A DNA stretch of 64,000 bases from NCBI RefSeq assembly GCF_025195085.2, contig NZ_JANAVY020000004.1, forward strand, positions 62,001 through 126,000, read 5' to 3'. Shown in pieces: positions 10,457-19,576 of the stretch. Origin of the DNA: Vibrio intestinalis. Lineage in GTDB: Bacteria > Pseudomonadota > Gammaproteobacteria > Enterobacterales > Vibrionaceae. Each line of letters starts with the position of its first letter. The first letter of the stretch is position 1. The translations under genes were made by a program, and so were the position numbers. The notes beneath the pieces are model-generated. The model worked only from the letters and a program-made list of their open reading frames with translations. It searched no databases and had not been told where the DNA came from.

Positions 10457-10481
10457 ATATTCAATACATCAAGCTAAGAAC

Positions 10482-11369
10482 TTAACAACCTAATTGCTGC
10501 TTAATCGTCTCAGCTAGCTGTTCAAAGCGCGTTTTAAACGGCGAACCTGGGCGGTAAGCGACAACAATCGAACGTGTCGGCTCTGGGTTAACAGCACGCA
10601 CGTAACATACCCCATCCTTTTGCTTCTCTTTAGGCAGAGAAAGTTGCGGCAGCAAAGTAATGCCCGCACCAGCAGCCACCATATTTCTCAAGGTTTCTAA
10701 GCTGGTTGCTTTGAAGCGCTCATCATCTTTTGCACCTGCGGCAAAGCAAAAACCTAATGCCTGATCACGCAAACAGTGGCCATCACCCAATGCCAGTACC
10801 GTTTTACCGTTGAGTTCTAACATATCCAGTTCATCGAGCTTCGCCCATTCGTGATCACATGGCACTGCAACACTTAATGGCTCACGATAGACCTCAATCT
10901 CTTTAAACGGCTCGGTTTCTGATACCGAAGCCAACACCAAGCAATCGAGTTTGCCTTCCTCAAGCTGGCGCACCAGTTGGTGAGTCTGCGCTTCATGCAA
11001 ATACAACTCTAGATCTGGGAACTGCTCTTTCAACGTCGGCACAATTCTCGGCAAGATGTATGGCCCAACCGTAGGGATAAAGCCAATGTGCATTGGCCCT
11101 GTCATTGCTCCACTTTGATCACTCGCCATGTCGCGAAATGTTTTCACTTCACTCAGAATTTTTTTCGCTTGTTCCACTAACTGTAAACCAGCATCAGTAA
11201 ACAGAACTCGGCGGCTACTGCGCTCTAATAACGCCGTTCCTAACTCATCTTCCAGTTTACGAATTTGGCCACTTAATGTGGGTTGGCTGACAAAGCAAGC
11301 TTCTGCCGCTTTACGAAAGTGGTTGTGCTCAGCAAGGGCAACCAGGTATTCAAAATCACGAATGTTCAT
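10482..11369 (-). CDS. oxyR: LysR-type hydrogen-peroxide sensor OxyR
   Basis: A 295-residue LysR-family regulator. The N-terminal winged helix-turn-helix (about residues 1-60) reads MNIRDFEYLVALAEHNHFRKAA. The regulatory domain carries the diagnostic redox pair in LGDGHCLRDQALGFC, nine residues apart, matching Cys199/Cys208 of E. coli OxyR, which form a disulfide on peroxide exposure. It faces the peroxiredoxin-glutaredoxin gene across a 165-base gap holding an excellent OxyR site, so autorepression and peroxide induction of the neighbour are expected. Confidence 0.97.
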   Translation of the reverse strand: MNIRDFEYLVALAEHNHFRKAAEACFVSQPTLSGQIRKLEDELGTALLERSSRRVLFTDAGLQLVEQAKKILSEVKTFRDMASDQSGAMTGPMHIGFIPTVGPYILPRIVPTLKEQFPDLELYLHEAQTHQLVRQLEEGKLDCLVLASVSETEPFKEIEVYREPLSVAVPCDHEWAKLDELDMLELNGKTVLALGDGHCLRDQALGFCFAAGAKDDERFKATSLETLRNMVAAGAGITLLPQLSLPKEKQKDGVCYVRAVNPEPTRSIVVAYRPGSPFKTRFEQLAETIKQQLGC

Positions 11370-11395
11370 GACTGTATCCAGCTTATTTCTAGTTA

Positions 11396-11432
11396 ATAGA
11401 ATTTATCTATCAAAACCATAGCATCAAACGAT
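11396..11432. promoter_or_regulatory. Tetrameric OxyR binding site
   Basis: Two 15-base half-site pairs with the canonical 7-base spacer: ATAGAATTTATCTAT at 11396-11410 and ATAGCATCAAACGAT at 11418-11432. The consensus is ATAGntnnnanCTAT-N7-ATAGntnnnanCTAT; the four tetranucleotide blocks match 4/4, 4/4, 4/4 and 3/4. The site begins 27 bases upstream of the oxyR start and lies about 100 bases upstream of the hybrid peroxiredoxin start. Confidence 0.88.
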
Positions 11433-11534
11433 TAGAGCTATCAAAAGATTTTTTTAATAATGGGCTCAACGAAACGAAATAGAGCAGCGAAAAAGACTAA
11501 GCTCTTAAACGAACAAATTAAAAAGGAAACCATT

Positions 11535-12263
11535 ATGTTTGCATCTAAAGAAGGCCAAGCAGTACCACAAGTTACTTTCCCAACTCGTCAAGGTGACGCT
11601 TGGGTAAACCTAACAACTGATGAACTATTTAAAGACAAAACTGTGATTGTATTTAGCCTACCAGGTGCATTCACTCCAACTTGTTCATCTAGCCACCTAC
11701 CACGCTACAACGAGCTGTTCCCAGTATTCAAAGAGCACGGTGTTGATGAAATCCTATGTGTATCTGTGAACGACACATTCGTAATGAACGCTTGGAAAGA
11801 TGACCAAGAAGCAGAAAACATCACATTCATTCCTGATGGTAACGGCGAGTTCACTGATGGCATGGGTATGCTGGTTGATAAAAACGACCTAGGCTTTGGC
11901 AAACGTTCATGGCGCTACAGCATGCTGGTTAAAAACGGCGTGGTAGAGAAAATGTTCATCGAACCAAACGAGCCAGGCGACCCGTTCAAAGTATCTGATG
12001 CTGACACTATGCTTAAGCACGTAGCACCAGACTACAAAACTCAAGAGTCAATTACTGTATTTACTAAACCTGGTTGCCCATTCTGTGCGAAAGCGAAACA
12101 GAACCTAATCGACAAAGGTCTACAGTACGAAGAAGTGATTCTAGGTAAAGATGCGACAACGGTAAGCCTACGAGCTATCACTGGCCGCACAACAGTACCT
12201 CAAGTGTTCATCGGTGGTAAACACATCGGTGGTAGTGAAGAGCTAGAAGCTTTCCTAGGCTAA
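11535..12263 (+). CDS. Peroxiredoxin-glutaredoxin hybrid (Prx5-Grx)
   Basis: A 242-residue fusion. Residues 1 to about 165 are a Prx5-type peroxiredoxin with the peroxidatic Cys50 in [14 protein letters not shown]. Residues from about 170 on are a glutaredoxin with the CPFC active site ([11 protein letters not shown]) and the [15 protein letters not shown] glutathione-binding segment. The fusion reduces hydroperoxides with electrons from glutathione, as shown for the Haemophilus homologue. ATG at 11535 is preceded by AAAAAGGA and is preferred over an upstream ATG at 11460 that adds a Lys-rich stretch foreign to the family. It is the expected OxyR target. Confidence 0.96.
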   Translation: MFASKEGQAVPQVTFPTRQGDAWVNLTTDELFKDKTVIVFSLPGAFTPTCSSSHLPRYNELFPVFKEHGVDEILCVSVNDTFVMNAWKDDQEAENITFIPDGNGEFTDGMGMLVDKNDLGFGKRSWRYSMLVKNGVVEKMFIEPNEPGDPFKVSDADTMLKHVAPDYKTQESITVFTKPGCPFCAKAKQNLIDKGLQYEEVILGKDATTVSLRAITGRTTVPQVFIGGKHIGGSEELEAFLG

Positions 12264-12409
12264 TAACTGACATTGGGTTAACACCTCACTGCACAACTTT
12301 ATCACCCTCGATTTCTCAACTCCCACTCTGTGTGAGTTGGGAAATCACCCCTCAAGATTCAAAGAAATACCATCATTCCCTGACACATAAAGGGAAAGCG
12401 AGAACCATT

Positions 12410-13882
12410 ATGAAACGATTAACCGTTGACGTAGCCGTTATTGGTGGCGGCACAGCAGGCCTTGGCGCCTACCGCGTAGCAAAAGCTCACTCTGAAAATG
12501 TAGTTATGATTGAAGGTGGCCCATACGGCACGACATGTGCTCGCGTAGGTTGTATGCCATCTAAGCTACTGATTGCAGCCGCCGAAAGCGTGCATCAAAT
12601 TGAAAAAGCACCGGGCTTTGGTGTTCACCCACAAGGTGAGATTCGCATCGACGGCCGTGAAGTAATGGATCGTGTGAAGCGTGAACGTGACCGCTTTGTT
12701 GGCTTTGTTCTAGAGGGTGTGGATGAAATTCCTGCTAAAGATAAGATTACTGGTTACGCACAGTTTGTTGATAACAACACCCTGATCGTAGATGACCATA
12801 CTGAAATCAAAGCACAACGCATTGTGATTGCAACCGGCTCTCGCCCTGCTTACCCAGCAGTATGGAACGAGCTAGGCGATCGCTTGGTGATCAACGATGA
12901 TGTTTTTGATTGGGATGATTTACCTGAATCTGTGGCTGTGTTTGGCCCGGGTGTGATAGGCCTTGAACTTGGTCAAGCGCTGCACCGCCTTGGCGTTAAA
13001 GTAAAACTGTTTGGTCTTGGTGGTCAAGTGGGTCCATTAACTGACCCAGCAGTCATGGCTTACGCGACTAAAGCCTTCCAAGAAGAATTCTACTTAGACC
13101 CTGATGTAAAAGTAGAGAGCATGAAGCGTGTTGCGGCATCAGACAACAGCGAAAAAGAAACGGTAGAAATTCAATTCATCAACCATGATGGTGAACTAGA
13201 AACATTCAATGCCGACTACGTACTTGCTGCAACTGGCCGCCGCCCTAACGTAGACAAACTGGCGATTGAAAACACCTCAATGGAACTGGATGAACGTGGT
13301 GTACCCACTGCGGATTACTACACACTGCAAACATCGGTAAGCAATATCTTTATTGCTGGTGACGCAAGCAACCAAATTCCGTTGCTACACGAAGCGGCTG
13401 ACCAAGGTCGAATTGCCGGAGACAATGCTGGTCGTTACCCTGATATTCGAGCAGGCCTGCGCCGCACGTCAATTTCAGCCGTATTCTCTGACCCGCAAAT
13501 CGCAATGGTGGGTGAAACTCGCAAGCAAATTGAAACACGTTTAGGTCAATGTGGCTGTTTTGCAACGGGTGAAGTATCGTTTGAAAACCAAGGCCGCTCA
13601 CGCGTTATGCTACGTAACAAAGGCTTGCTACATGTTTATGGCGAACAAGGCACTGGTCGTTTCCTTGGCGCTGAAATGATGGGCCCGAATGCTGAGCATT
13701 TAGCTCACCTATTGGCTTGGGCACATCAAAACAAAATGACGGTATCTGAGATGCTAGATATGCCTTTCTACCATCCAGTGATTGAAGAAGGCGTGCGCAC
13801 TGCACTACGCGATTTAAACGCTAAACTTCATCTTGGCCCAGAAATGATTAAGCACTGCTTAGACTGTGGCCCTGGTTGTTAA
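12410..13882 (+). CDS. Dihydrolipoyl-dehydrogenase-like flavoprotein with C-terminal cysteine tail
   Basis: A 490-residue class I pyridine nucleotide-disulfide oxidoreductase. The FAD motif is AVIGGGTAGLGAYR, and the redox disulfide is Cys43/Cys48 in GTTCARVGCMPSK. A second Rossmann motif (FGPGVIGLELGQALHRLG) binds NAD(P)H, and HPVIEE supplies the catalytic His-Glu. It ends in HCLDCGPGC, with Cys483, Cys486 and Cys490, not a usual feature of true lipoamide dehydrogenases. ATG at 12410 is preferred (AAAGGGAAAG upstream) over an upstream start at 12332. It lies 146 bases after the peroxiredoxin-glutaredoxin gene with no clear terminator between. The substrate is unknown; a role in reducing a thiol carrier for peroxide defence is inferred from context. 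Confidence 0.88.
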   Translation: MKRLTVDVAVIGGGTAGLGAYRVAKAHSENVVMIEGGPYGTTCARVGCMPSKLLIAAAESVHQIEKAPGFGVHPQGEIRIDGREVMDRVKRERDRFVGFVLEGVDEIPAKDKITGYAQFVDNNTLIVDDHTEIKAQRIVIATGSRPAYPAVWNELGDRLVINDDVFDWDDLPESVAVFGPGVIGLELGQALHRLGVKVKLFGLGGQVGPLTDPAVMAYATKAFQEEFYLDPDVKVESMKRVAASDNSEKETVEIQFINHDGELETFNADYVLAATGRRPNVDKLAIENTSMELDERGVPTADYYTLQTSVSNIFIAGDASNQIPLLHEAADQGRIAGDNAGRYPDIRAGLRRTSISAVFSDPQIAMVGETRKQIETRLGQCGCFATGEVSFENQGRSRVMLRNKGLLHVYGEQGTGRFLGAEMMGPNAEHLAHLLAWAHQNKMTVSEMLDMPFYHPVIEEGVRTALRDLNAKLHLGPEMIKHCLDCGPGC

Positions 13883-13907
13883 TCTGTAAACAGATTAATC
13901 CACCAAT

Positions 13908-13936
13908 AAAAAACGAGCCATTTGGCTCGTTTTTTC
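13908..13936. terminator. Bidirectional terminator between the flavoprotein and RidA-family genes
   Basis: Stem AAAACGAGCC/GGCTCGTTTT with loop ATTT. Runs of T follow on the plus strand and runs of A precede it, so it can act in both directions between these convergent genes. Confidence 0.88.
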
Positions 13937-14283
13937 TATTTCTCAGCAGCAATTACTGAGATTTCCACCAGCAGCGCATCTCGCGCCATATCCGCTGTCA
14001 CACACGCTCGCGCAGGTGCATGGCCTTCAGGTACCCAAGCATCCCAAACCGCATTCATCTCTTGGAAATACTGCATATCTTTTAGATAAATCGTCGCTGA
14101 AAGCATGTGCTCTTTATCACTACCCGCTTCAAGCAACAGCTCTTCAACTTTATCTAGCATGGTTTGTGTTTGCTCGGTGATACCTTGAGTTGCATCGGCA
14201 CACACTTGACCACACAAATAGATCACACCGTTATGCTTTACAATACGGCTCATACGTTGTTTTGTTTGTTGACGTTCAATCAT
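13936..14283 (-). CDS. RidA/YjgF/YER057c-family protein
   Basis: A 115-residue protein of the Rid superfamily. Family marks are [10 protein letters not shown] near the start, [29 protein letters not shown] given here as its core [10 protein letters not shown], and [19 protein letters not shown], whose Arg binds the carboxylate of substrate imines in RidA enzymes. Rid proteins deaminate reactive enamine/imine intermediates in the cytoplasm. The CGQVCAD variant is closer to the YoaB-like branch than to archetypal RidA, so I give no symbol. It is convergent with the flavoprotein gene. Confidence 0.9.
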   Translation of the reverse strand: MIERQQTKQRMSRIVKHNGVIYLCGQVCADATQGITEQTQTMLDKVEELLLEAGSDKEHMLSATIYLKDMQYFQEMNAVWDAWVPEGHAPARACVTADMARDALLVEISVIAAEK

Positions 14284-14368
14284 TATTTATCACTTCCGTT
14301 TTACGCTATTTAGTTAGTGTAATTTCAGATATTCTAGGGCCGAGTATGGTACAGAATAAGACTTGGTC

Positions 14369-14620
14369 ATGACATGCAATAACTGCGAAAAGCAGACTTG
14401 GTTTTGGAAAAAGATTGGCCGTTGTATGCGTTGTGTACAGCAACTAACTCTATTGAGCATCATTGCAGCAATTGCGTGGTGGATATTGTTTCGCGATACA
14501 CCGAGAAGTATCGAGTCGATTGCGCTTTTAATGGCCTTGGCAAGCTTCGTCGGATTATTGGGTCTTCATCTTTGGATGCGATTTATTGTCTTTCCTCTGC
14601 GCGGTGAGAAGCCAGACTAA
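14369..14620 (+). CDS. Small membrane protein with CxxC pairs (DUF3624-type)
   Basis: An 83-residue protein from ATG at 14369. The N-terminus has two cysteine pairs, CNNC and CMRC, resembling a small zinc ribbon. Two hydrophobic stretches follow (LTLLSIIAAIAWWILF and IALLMALASFVGLLGLHLW), then a short basic tail. I recognise it as resembling the Vibrio family DUF3624, whose function is unknown; this rests on memory of the pattern, not a search. It stands alone between ridA-like and argH genes. Confidence 0.75.
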   Translation: MTCNNCEKQTWFWKKIGRCMRCVQQLTLLSIIAAIAWWILFRDTPRSIESIALLMALASFVGLLGLHLWMRFIVFPLRGEKPD

Positions 14621-14650
14621 ACACACCAATCAAAAACCCGAACGCTAGAA

Positions 14651-14709
14651 AGAAAAAAGCCCCGAAACCAATATCGATTTCAGGGCTTTCTTAGAATTCA
14701 TCTAAGAAA
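14651..14709 (-). terminator. argH terminator with a second adjacent hairpin
   Basis: On the minus strand a stem of GGGC paired with GCCC, flanked by A/T pairs and one mismatch, ends in GGGGCTTTTTTCTTTC: a strong terminator for the argCBGH transcript. Immediately before it (14687-14695 with 14701-14709) is a second perfect 9-base hairpin, TTTCTTAGA/TCTAAGAAA with a 5-base loop. The rest of 14621-14840 shows nothing else. Confidence 0.82.
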
Positions 14710-14840
14710 AAGCAGTGGTACTTTAATAGACCGGCCTTCCCTCAGATAGTTCCAAATTTTTTCGATCTTTTTTGATCTTCTGGTAAATGCACTAATTTTC
14801 AGCAGCTTAGCCATTAAATTATTTTGTCATTCATTTGAAC

Positions 14841-16220
14841 TTATTGGTTGTTCAAACGACCTTTTGCTTGTTCAACGGCATAAGCGACTTGCTCAGGTGC
14901 GACACCACCCAGTGCATTACGCTTCGCTAGGCAAGAATCAATAGTCAAAATGTCATATACATCCTGCTCAATCACAGGTGAGAAGGCTTTTAGCTCATCA
15001 ATTGATAACTCTTCTAACGCACAGCCTTTCTCAATAGCTCCAACAACAGCAACACCAACAATATGGTGCGCTTCACGGAAAGGAATACCTTTCGCTACCA
15101 AGTAATCTGCAAGCTCTGTTGCGTTAGCATAGCCTTGCTGAGCGGCTTCTAAAGTACGCTCTTGATTCACTTTGATGCCATCGAAACACAGCGCCGCCAT
15201 GATCAAGCAATCGAACCACGTATCCAAAGCATCAAACAGACCTTCTTTGTCTTCTTGCATGTCTTTGTTGTACGCCAATGGCAACGCTTTCACTGTCATC
15301 ATCATGCCAGCTAGTGAGCCATAAACGCGGCCAGTTTTACCGCGGATCAACTCGAGCGCATCTGGGTTTTTCTTCTGTGGCATCAATGAAGAACCTGATG
15401 TTACGGTATCAGCCAGCTCCAAGAAGTTTGCTTCACCTGAGTTGTAGAAGATCATATCCTCTGCCAAACGAGATAAGTGCAACATAGAAAGCGATGCAAC
15501 CGACATCAGTTCGATCACATGATCGCGGTCAGACACAGAATCTAGCGAGTTACGCGTTGCACGGCTAAAGCCAAGATCTTGCGCGATCACTTCACGATCC
15601 ATTGGGTAAGCCGTACCAGCTAATGCACCAGAACCTAATGGACAAGTATTCAGTCGCTTAATCGCATCTTGAAGGCGCGAGTGGTCACGCTCAAACATTT
15701 CAACATAAGCTAAACACCAATGAGCAAACGTCACAGGCTGCGCACGTTGTAAGTGGGTGTAACCCGGTAGTACTGTTTGTTGATGTGCTTTGGCTACTTC
15801 GACCATTTGATTTTGTAGCTGTTCTAAAGCGCCTAACAACACTTCGCCTTGCTCACGACACCAAAGTTTCAGGTCTGTCGCTACTTGGTCGTTACGCGAA
15901 CGACCTGTGTGAAGTTTTTTACCTAGGTCGCCGACTTTTTCAATCAGCTGCTGCTCAACCCATGAGTGAATGTCTTCTGCGTCAGAAGCAAGAATCTGCT
16001 TTGGGTTTTGCTCAACGCTAACTTTCAGCTCGTTCAGCGCGGTTTCAAGTTGTTGCTGCTCTTGCTGTGTCAATACGTTTACTGACAGCAGCGCTTTTGA
16101 CCATGCAATTGAACCTACGATGTCTTGCACCGCCAAACGATAATCGAAGCGAAGTGAGTCGTTGAAGTCTTTAAATCTAGTGTCTGCCGCTTGGGTAAAT
16201 CTACCGCCCCATAATGCCAT
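14841..16220 (-). CDS. argH: Argininosuccinate lyase
   Basis: A 459-residue enzyme of the fumarase/aspartase superfamily that cleaves argininosuccinate to arginine and fumarate. The signature [12 protein letters not shown] holds the catalytic Ser loop, and [12 protein letters not shown] and [11 protein letters not shown] are the other two conserved regions. It ends normally after [11 protein letters not shown]: there is no fused N-acetylglutamate synthase domain as found in the ArgHA proteins of some marine gammaproteobacteria. It is the last gene of argCBGH, 103 bases after argG. Confidence 0.98.
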   Translation of the reverse strand: MALWGGRFTQAADTRFKDFNDSLRFDYRLAVQDIVGSIAWSKALLSVNVLTQQEQQQLETALNELKVSVEQNPKQILASDAEDIHSWVEQQLIEKVGDLGKKLHTGRSRNDQVATDLKLWCREQGEVLLGALEQLQNQMVEVAKAHQQTVLPGYTHLQRAQPVTFAHWCLAYVEMFERDHSRLQDAIKRLNTCPLGSGALAGTAYPMDREVIAQDLGFSRATRNSLDSVSDRDHVIELMSVASLSMLHLSRLAEDMIFYNSGEANFLELADTVTSGSSLMPQKKNPDALELIRGKTGRVYGSLAGMMMTVKALPLAYNKDMQEDKEGLFDALDTWFDCLIMAALCFDGIKVNQERTLEAAQQGYANATELADYLVAKGIPFREAHHIVGVAVVGAIEKGCALEELSIDELKAFSPVIEQDVYDILTIDSCLAKRNALGGVAPEQVAYAVEQAKGRLNNQ

Positions 16221-16323
16221 TGCGTCTCTCCTGAGAATAAAAGGGATCCGACGTCGTCAGATCCACTTGATAGGGTCATTGATGTGCTCAGATAAATCGA
16301 TTAACTGAGCAAGTTGGTCACGA

Positions 16324-17541
16324 TTATTTCTTCTTCGCTTCGTTTAGCGCTCTGATTCTGCTTGATAGCGAGTAAAGGCGGATAAAGCCACCAGCATGGC
16401 TTTGATCGTACACTTCATCCTCACCAAAGGTTGCAAACTCTTCACAGTACAAGCTGTTGTCTGAACGCTTCTGCGTAACCACTGCTTGGCCTTTGTAAAG
16501 CTTAACCACAACCTCGCCATTAACGTCTTGAGCTAGCTCTTCTGACGCGGCAAGAATCGACTTACATAGTGGCGTGAACCAACGACCATCGTATACAAGA
16601 TGGGATGCTTTTACACCAAGTTCTTCACGGAACTCGAACGATGTCTTATCCAACACTAACTGCTCTACCGCGCGCAGTGCTTCCATCATGATTGTACCCC
16701 CTGGAGTTTCATAACAGCCACGAGACTTCATACCTACCAGACGGTTCTCAACGATATCGATACGACCAACACCGTGTTTCGCGCCTTTCTCGTTGAGGTA
16801 CATCAGTGCGTTGTATGGCGTCATTTGCTCACCATCGACCGCAACAATTTCACCTTTCTCCACTTTTAGAGACACATACTCTGCTTCGTTTGGCGCTTGC
16901 TCAGGATCAACCGTCCAAACCCAGCAATCTTCATTTGGGGCATTCCACGTATTTTCTAGCACGCCACCTTCTGTCGAAATGTGCCATGCGTTGGCATCAC
17001 GCGAGTAGATTTTAGTCAGTGATGCAGAACAAGGGATATTACGCTCAGCAAGGTAATCTAGACACTCTTCACGGCTAACGATGTCCCACTCACGCCATGG
17101 GGCAATTACTTGTAGATCTGGGGCAAGCGCTGCAAATGCACCTTCAAAACGAACTTGGTCATTACCTTTACCAGTACAGCCATGACATAACGCATCTGCA
17201 CCCACCTTACGCGCAATCTCAACCTGAGCCTTAGCAATAATCGGACGTGCCATTGAAGTACCTAGCAGGTATTTACCTTCGTAGTAAGCGCCTGTTTTTA
17301 GCGTCGGGAAGATGTAATCCGCTACCATCTCTTCTTTGAGGTCAACCACATAACACTCTGATGCGCCCGATGCTTTGGCTTTTTCTTCAATGCCTTCTAG
17401 CTCTTCTTCACCTTGACCAACATCCGCGACGAAAGCCACAACTTCACAATCATAGTTTTCTTTTAGCCATGGAATGATCACTGAGGTATCTAGGCCACCT
17501 GAATAGGCTACAACGACTTTATTTACTTGTACTTTGCTCAT
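16324..17541 (-). CDS. argG: Argininosuccinate synthase
   Basis: A 405-residue ATP pyrophosphatase-type enzyme that joins citrulline and aspartate. The P-loop-like motif [15 protein letters not shown] lies near the N-terminus and [13 protein letters not shown] marks the nucleotide/substrate site. ATG at 17541 (MSKVQVNK) is preceded by GGAGAATTAAG; the longer reading to 17565 is not typical. It sits between argB and argH in the arginine operon. Confidence 0.98.
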   Translation of the reverse strand: MSKVQVNKVVVAYSGGLDTSVIIPWLKENYDCEVVAFVADVGQGEEELEGIEEKAKASGASECYVVDLKEEMVADYIFPTLKTGAYYEGKYLLGTSMARPIIAKAQVEIARKVGADALCHGCTGKGNDQVRFEGAFAALAPDLQVIAPWREWDIVSREECLDYLAERNIPCSASLTKIYSRDANAWHISTEGGVLENTWNAPNEDCWVWTVDPEQAPNEAEYVSLKVEKGEIVAVDGEQMTPYNALMYLNEKGAKHGVGRIDIVENRLVGMKSRGCYETPGGTIMMEALRAVEQLVLDKTSFEFREELGVKASHLVYDGRWFTPLCKSILAASEELAQDVNGEVVVKLYKGQAVVTQKRSDNSLYCEEFATFGEDEVYDQSHAGGFIRLYSLSSRIRALNEAKKK

Positions 17542-17608
17542 CTTAATTCTCCGACCAACCCGCACTTTGTGTGCGCATTGGTATCAATTCATTACTTATC
17601 TATTGTGT

Positions 17609-18400
17609 TTATTTCGGCAAAAATTGTGTGCCGATACTCTTGCCTGCAAATAGCTCGGCAAGTTTTTCAGGGTAGCGCCATGTAGCCACTTCAATTGGGC
17701 GACCTAGATCGTTAGCTGCTTCCAATGCAGCGTTTACTTTTACGATCATGCCGTCAGTAATCACGTGACCATCAATCAGTTGCTTGGCTTGCTGCTCGTC
17801 TAGGCTTTTAATCAAATGACCTTTGCCATCAAGCACACCACTTACATCTGATAGCAGCACCAACTCAGCGTCTAATGCGCCAGCAACGGCAACCGCTGCT
17901 TGGTCTGCGTTTACATTCATCAACTCACCTTTTCCAGTTAGGCCGATTGAGCTGATGATAGGGAGCGCCCCTGTTGCGAGTATCGCTTGAAGAACTGTTG
18001 AGTCTCCCGGTGTGGCTTTGCCTACCGCACCTAACTCTGGGTCGAGTTCTTCCACATGACATAAGCCGCCATCTGCCAAACTAATGCCTACGGCATTAAG
18101 ACCATCTTTGATTGCCTGCCCCTGCAGCTGTTTATTCGCAGTACCCGCTAGAGCACCGGCAATCAGTGGGATTTGGTCGTAAGGCGTTACTCGTAGACCT
18201 TGTTTTTTCACGGTCTCAAGTTTTAGCTTTGCCATTAGATCGTCCACTAGATAACCCCCTCCGTGGACGATCACAATTCGTCGCTGGGCTTGTTTTTGGT
18301 AGTTCGCGATTGCACCAAAAACCTGACTTAGCGTATCTGTACAAGACAGAGCCGCACCGCCCAGTTTGATCACCAATGGAGTTTGTTTGTTATCTGTCAT
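17609..18400 (-). CDS. argB: Acetylglutamate kinase
   Basis: A 263-residue amino-acid kinase that phosphorylates N-acetylglutamate. Motifs: VIKLGGAAL at the N-terminus, [13 protein letters not shown] for nucleotide and substrate binding, and [18 protein letters not shown] at 18400 has AAGGA six bases upstream. The alternative ATG at 18406 abuts that AAGGA with no spacing, so it is unlikely to be used. Its start is 22 bases after the argC stop. Confidence 0.97.
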   Translation of the reverse strand: MTDNKQTPLVIKLGGAALSCTDTLSQVFGAIANYQKQAQRRIVIVHGGGYLVDDLMAKLKLETVKKQGLRVTPYDQIPLIAGALAGTANKQLQGQAIKDGLNAVGISLADGGLCHVEELDPELGAVGKATPGDSTVLQAILATGALPIISSIGLTGKGELMNVNADQAAVAVAGALDAELVLLSDVSGVLDGKGHLIKSLDEQQAKQLIDGHVITDGMIVKVNAALEAANDLGRPIEVATWRYPEKLAELFAGKSIGTQFLPK

Positions 18401-18422
18401 TACCATTCCTTGATAAAGCCCT

Positions 18423-19424
18423 TTACAGCAGGGCCGTTAACTCAGGGTATCCGTAGTGGATGTTTAAACACTGCATCGCTTGACTCGATGCACCTTTCAA
18501 TAAGTTGTCGATAGCCGAGCCAATCACAATGTGCTCGCCTTGTACCTTCCAGCCAATATCGCAGAAAGGCGTGAACTGAACGTTTTGCAGTTGTGGTAGC
18601 CCATCTTGAAGACGTACCCCAACTTTGCCTTCATAGGCATTGCTCATTGCTGTCGCCACTTGCTCTGCCGTTGTACCCGCTTTGAGCTTTAGGGTAATCG
18701 TAGCCAAAATGCCACGTTTAAAGTTGCCTAGATGAGGCGTGAAAATCACATCACAACCAAGGTGACTAGCAATCTCTGGCTGATGGCGATGATTAAACAC
18801 GCCATAAGCTTGTAGGCTGACTTCGCAGTAGCTATTGGTTAGCGTTGCTTTTCTACCTGCGCCTGAAACGCCACTAGTTGCGTTAATCACGGGCCATTGA
18901 TTGGTTTCAACTAACCCAGCTTCAATTAAAGGCTTAATCGCCAACTGAGAAGCTGTTGGGTAACAGCCGGGTACTGCAATAAGTTGGGCTTGTTTGATTT
19001 CTTCATTTGCCCATTCCGCTAAACCATAAGCCGCTTTATCTAGCCATTGTTCATGTTGGTGCTCGAAACCATAAAATTCAGGATAAAAACCTTGTTTCTT
19101 GACCCTAAATGCACCCGATAAATCAAATACCTGACAACCTTGTTCTAAGAATTGGGGCGCAAGGTCATGGCTTACTTCATGAGCGGTAGCAAGAAACACA
19201 ACATCACTCTGTTTTGCTACTAGCGCGACATCTGTTAAAGGTTGAACGGCGTCATCAACAATACCTGCCAATTTACCGTGTAGTGACGAGATGCTTTTCC
19301 CTGCATCTAAACTGTTGGCTGAGACATACAAACCTGCTAGCGTAAGCTCTGGGTGTTTATGCACCATCAGCGCTAGCTCTGCTCCGGTATAACCTGTTGC
19401 ACCAATGATGGTCGTTTTCAGCAT
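18423..19424 (-). CDS. argC: N-acetyl-gamma-glutamyl-phosphate reductase
   Basis: A 333-residue NADPH-dependent dehydrogenase of arginine synthesis. The Rossmann motif [10 protein letters not shown] is at residues 8-17, and the active-site cysteine lies in [12 protein letters not shown] at 19424 ([14 protein letters not shown]) fits the family; the reading to 19457 adds an N-terminal stretch that ordinary ArgC lacks. First gene of argCBGH, divergent from argE. Confidence 0.97.
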   Translation of the reverse strand: MLKTTIIGATGYTGAELALMVHKHPELTLAGLYVSANSLDAGKSISSLHGKLAGIVDDAVQPLTDVALVAKQSDVVFLATAHEVSHDLAPQFLEQGCQVFDLSGAFRVKKQGFYPEFYGFEHQHEQWLDKAAYGLAEWANEEIKQAQLIAVPGCYPTASQLAIKPLIEAGLVETNQWPVINATSGVSGAGRKATLTNSYCEVSLQAYGVFNHRHQPEIASHLGCDVIFTPHLGNFKRGILATITLKLKAGTTAEQVATAMSNAYEGKVGVRLQDGLPQLQNVQFTPFCDIGWKVQGEHIVIGSAIDNLLKGASSQAMQCLNIHYGYPELTALL

Positions 19425-19493
19425 TTCAAGACATCCAAATCGTTTAACCAGGGTCACCTACCAGTGACTAAAAAACTATTTTATGCATACTTT

Positions 19494-19532
19494 AATGATT
19501 TTTTATTCATTAAAAATGATTTAATATGTTTT
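19494..19532. promoter_or_regulatory. Tandem ARG boxes (ArgR operator) between argC and argE
   Basis: The 18-base block at 19494-19511, AATGATTTTTTATTCATT, matches 15 of 18 positions of the E. coli ARG-box consensus and keeps the AATGA/TCATT palindrome. A weaker second block at 19515-19532 (12 of 18) lies three bases further on, which is the usual spacing for an ArgR hexamer. The pair sits between the divergent argC and argE starts and so can repress both. Confidence 0.85.
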
Positions 19533-19576
19533 TACCTTCTTAGTGAAAATCTGTCAACAGGGAAATCGAAGTTAAA

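Noticed and set aside
11460..11534. N-terminal extension of the Prx-Grx protein
   Set aside because: Lys/Arg-rich stretch not found in the family; ATG at 11535 has a strong Shine-Dalgarno AAAAAGGA.
14841..16220. ArgHA fusion
   Set aside because: Some marine gammaproteobacteria fuse ArgH to an N-acetylglutamate synthase domain; this protein stops at 459 residues and the next 200 bases encode no acetyltransferase.
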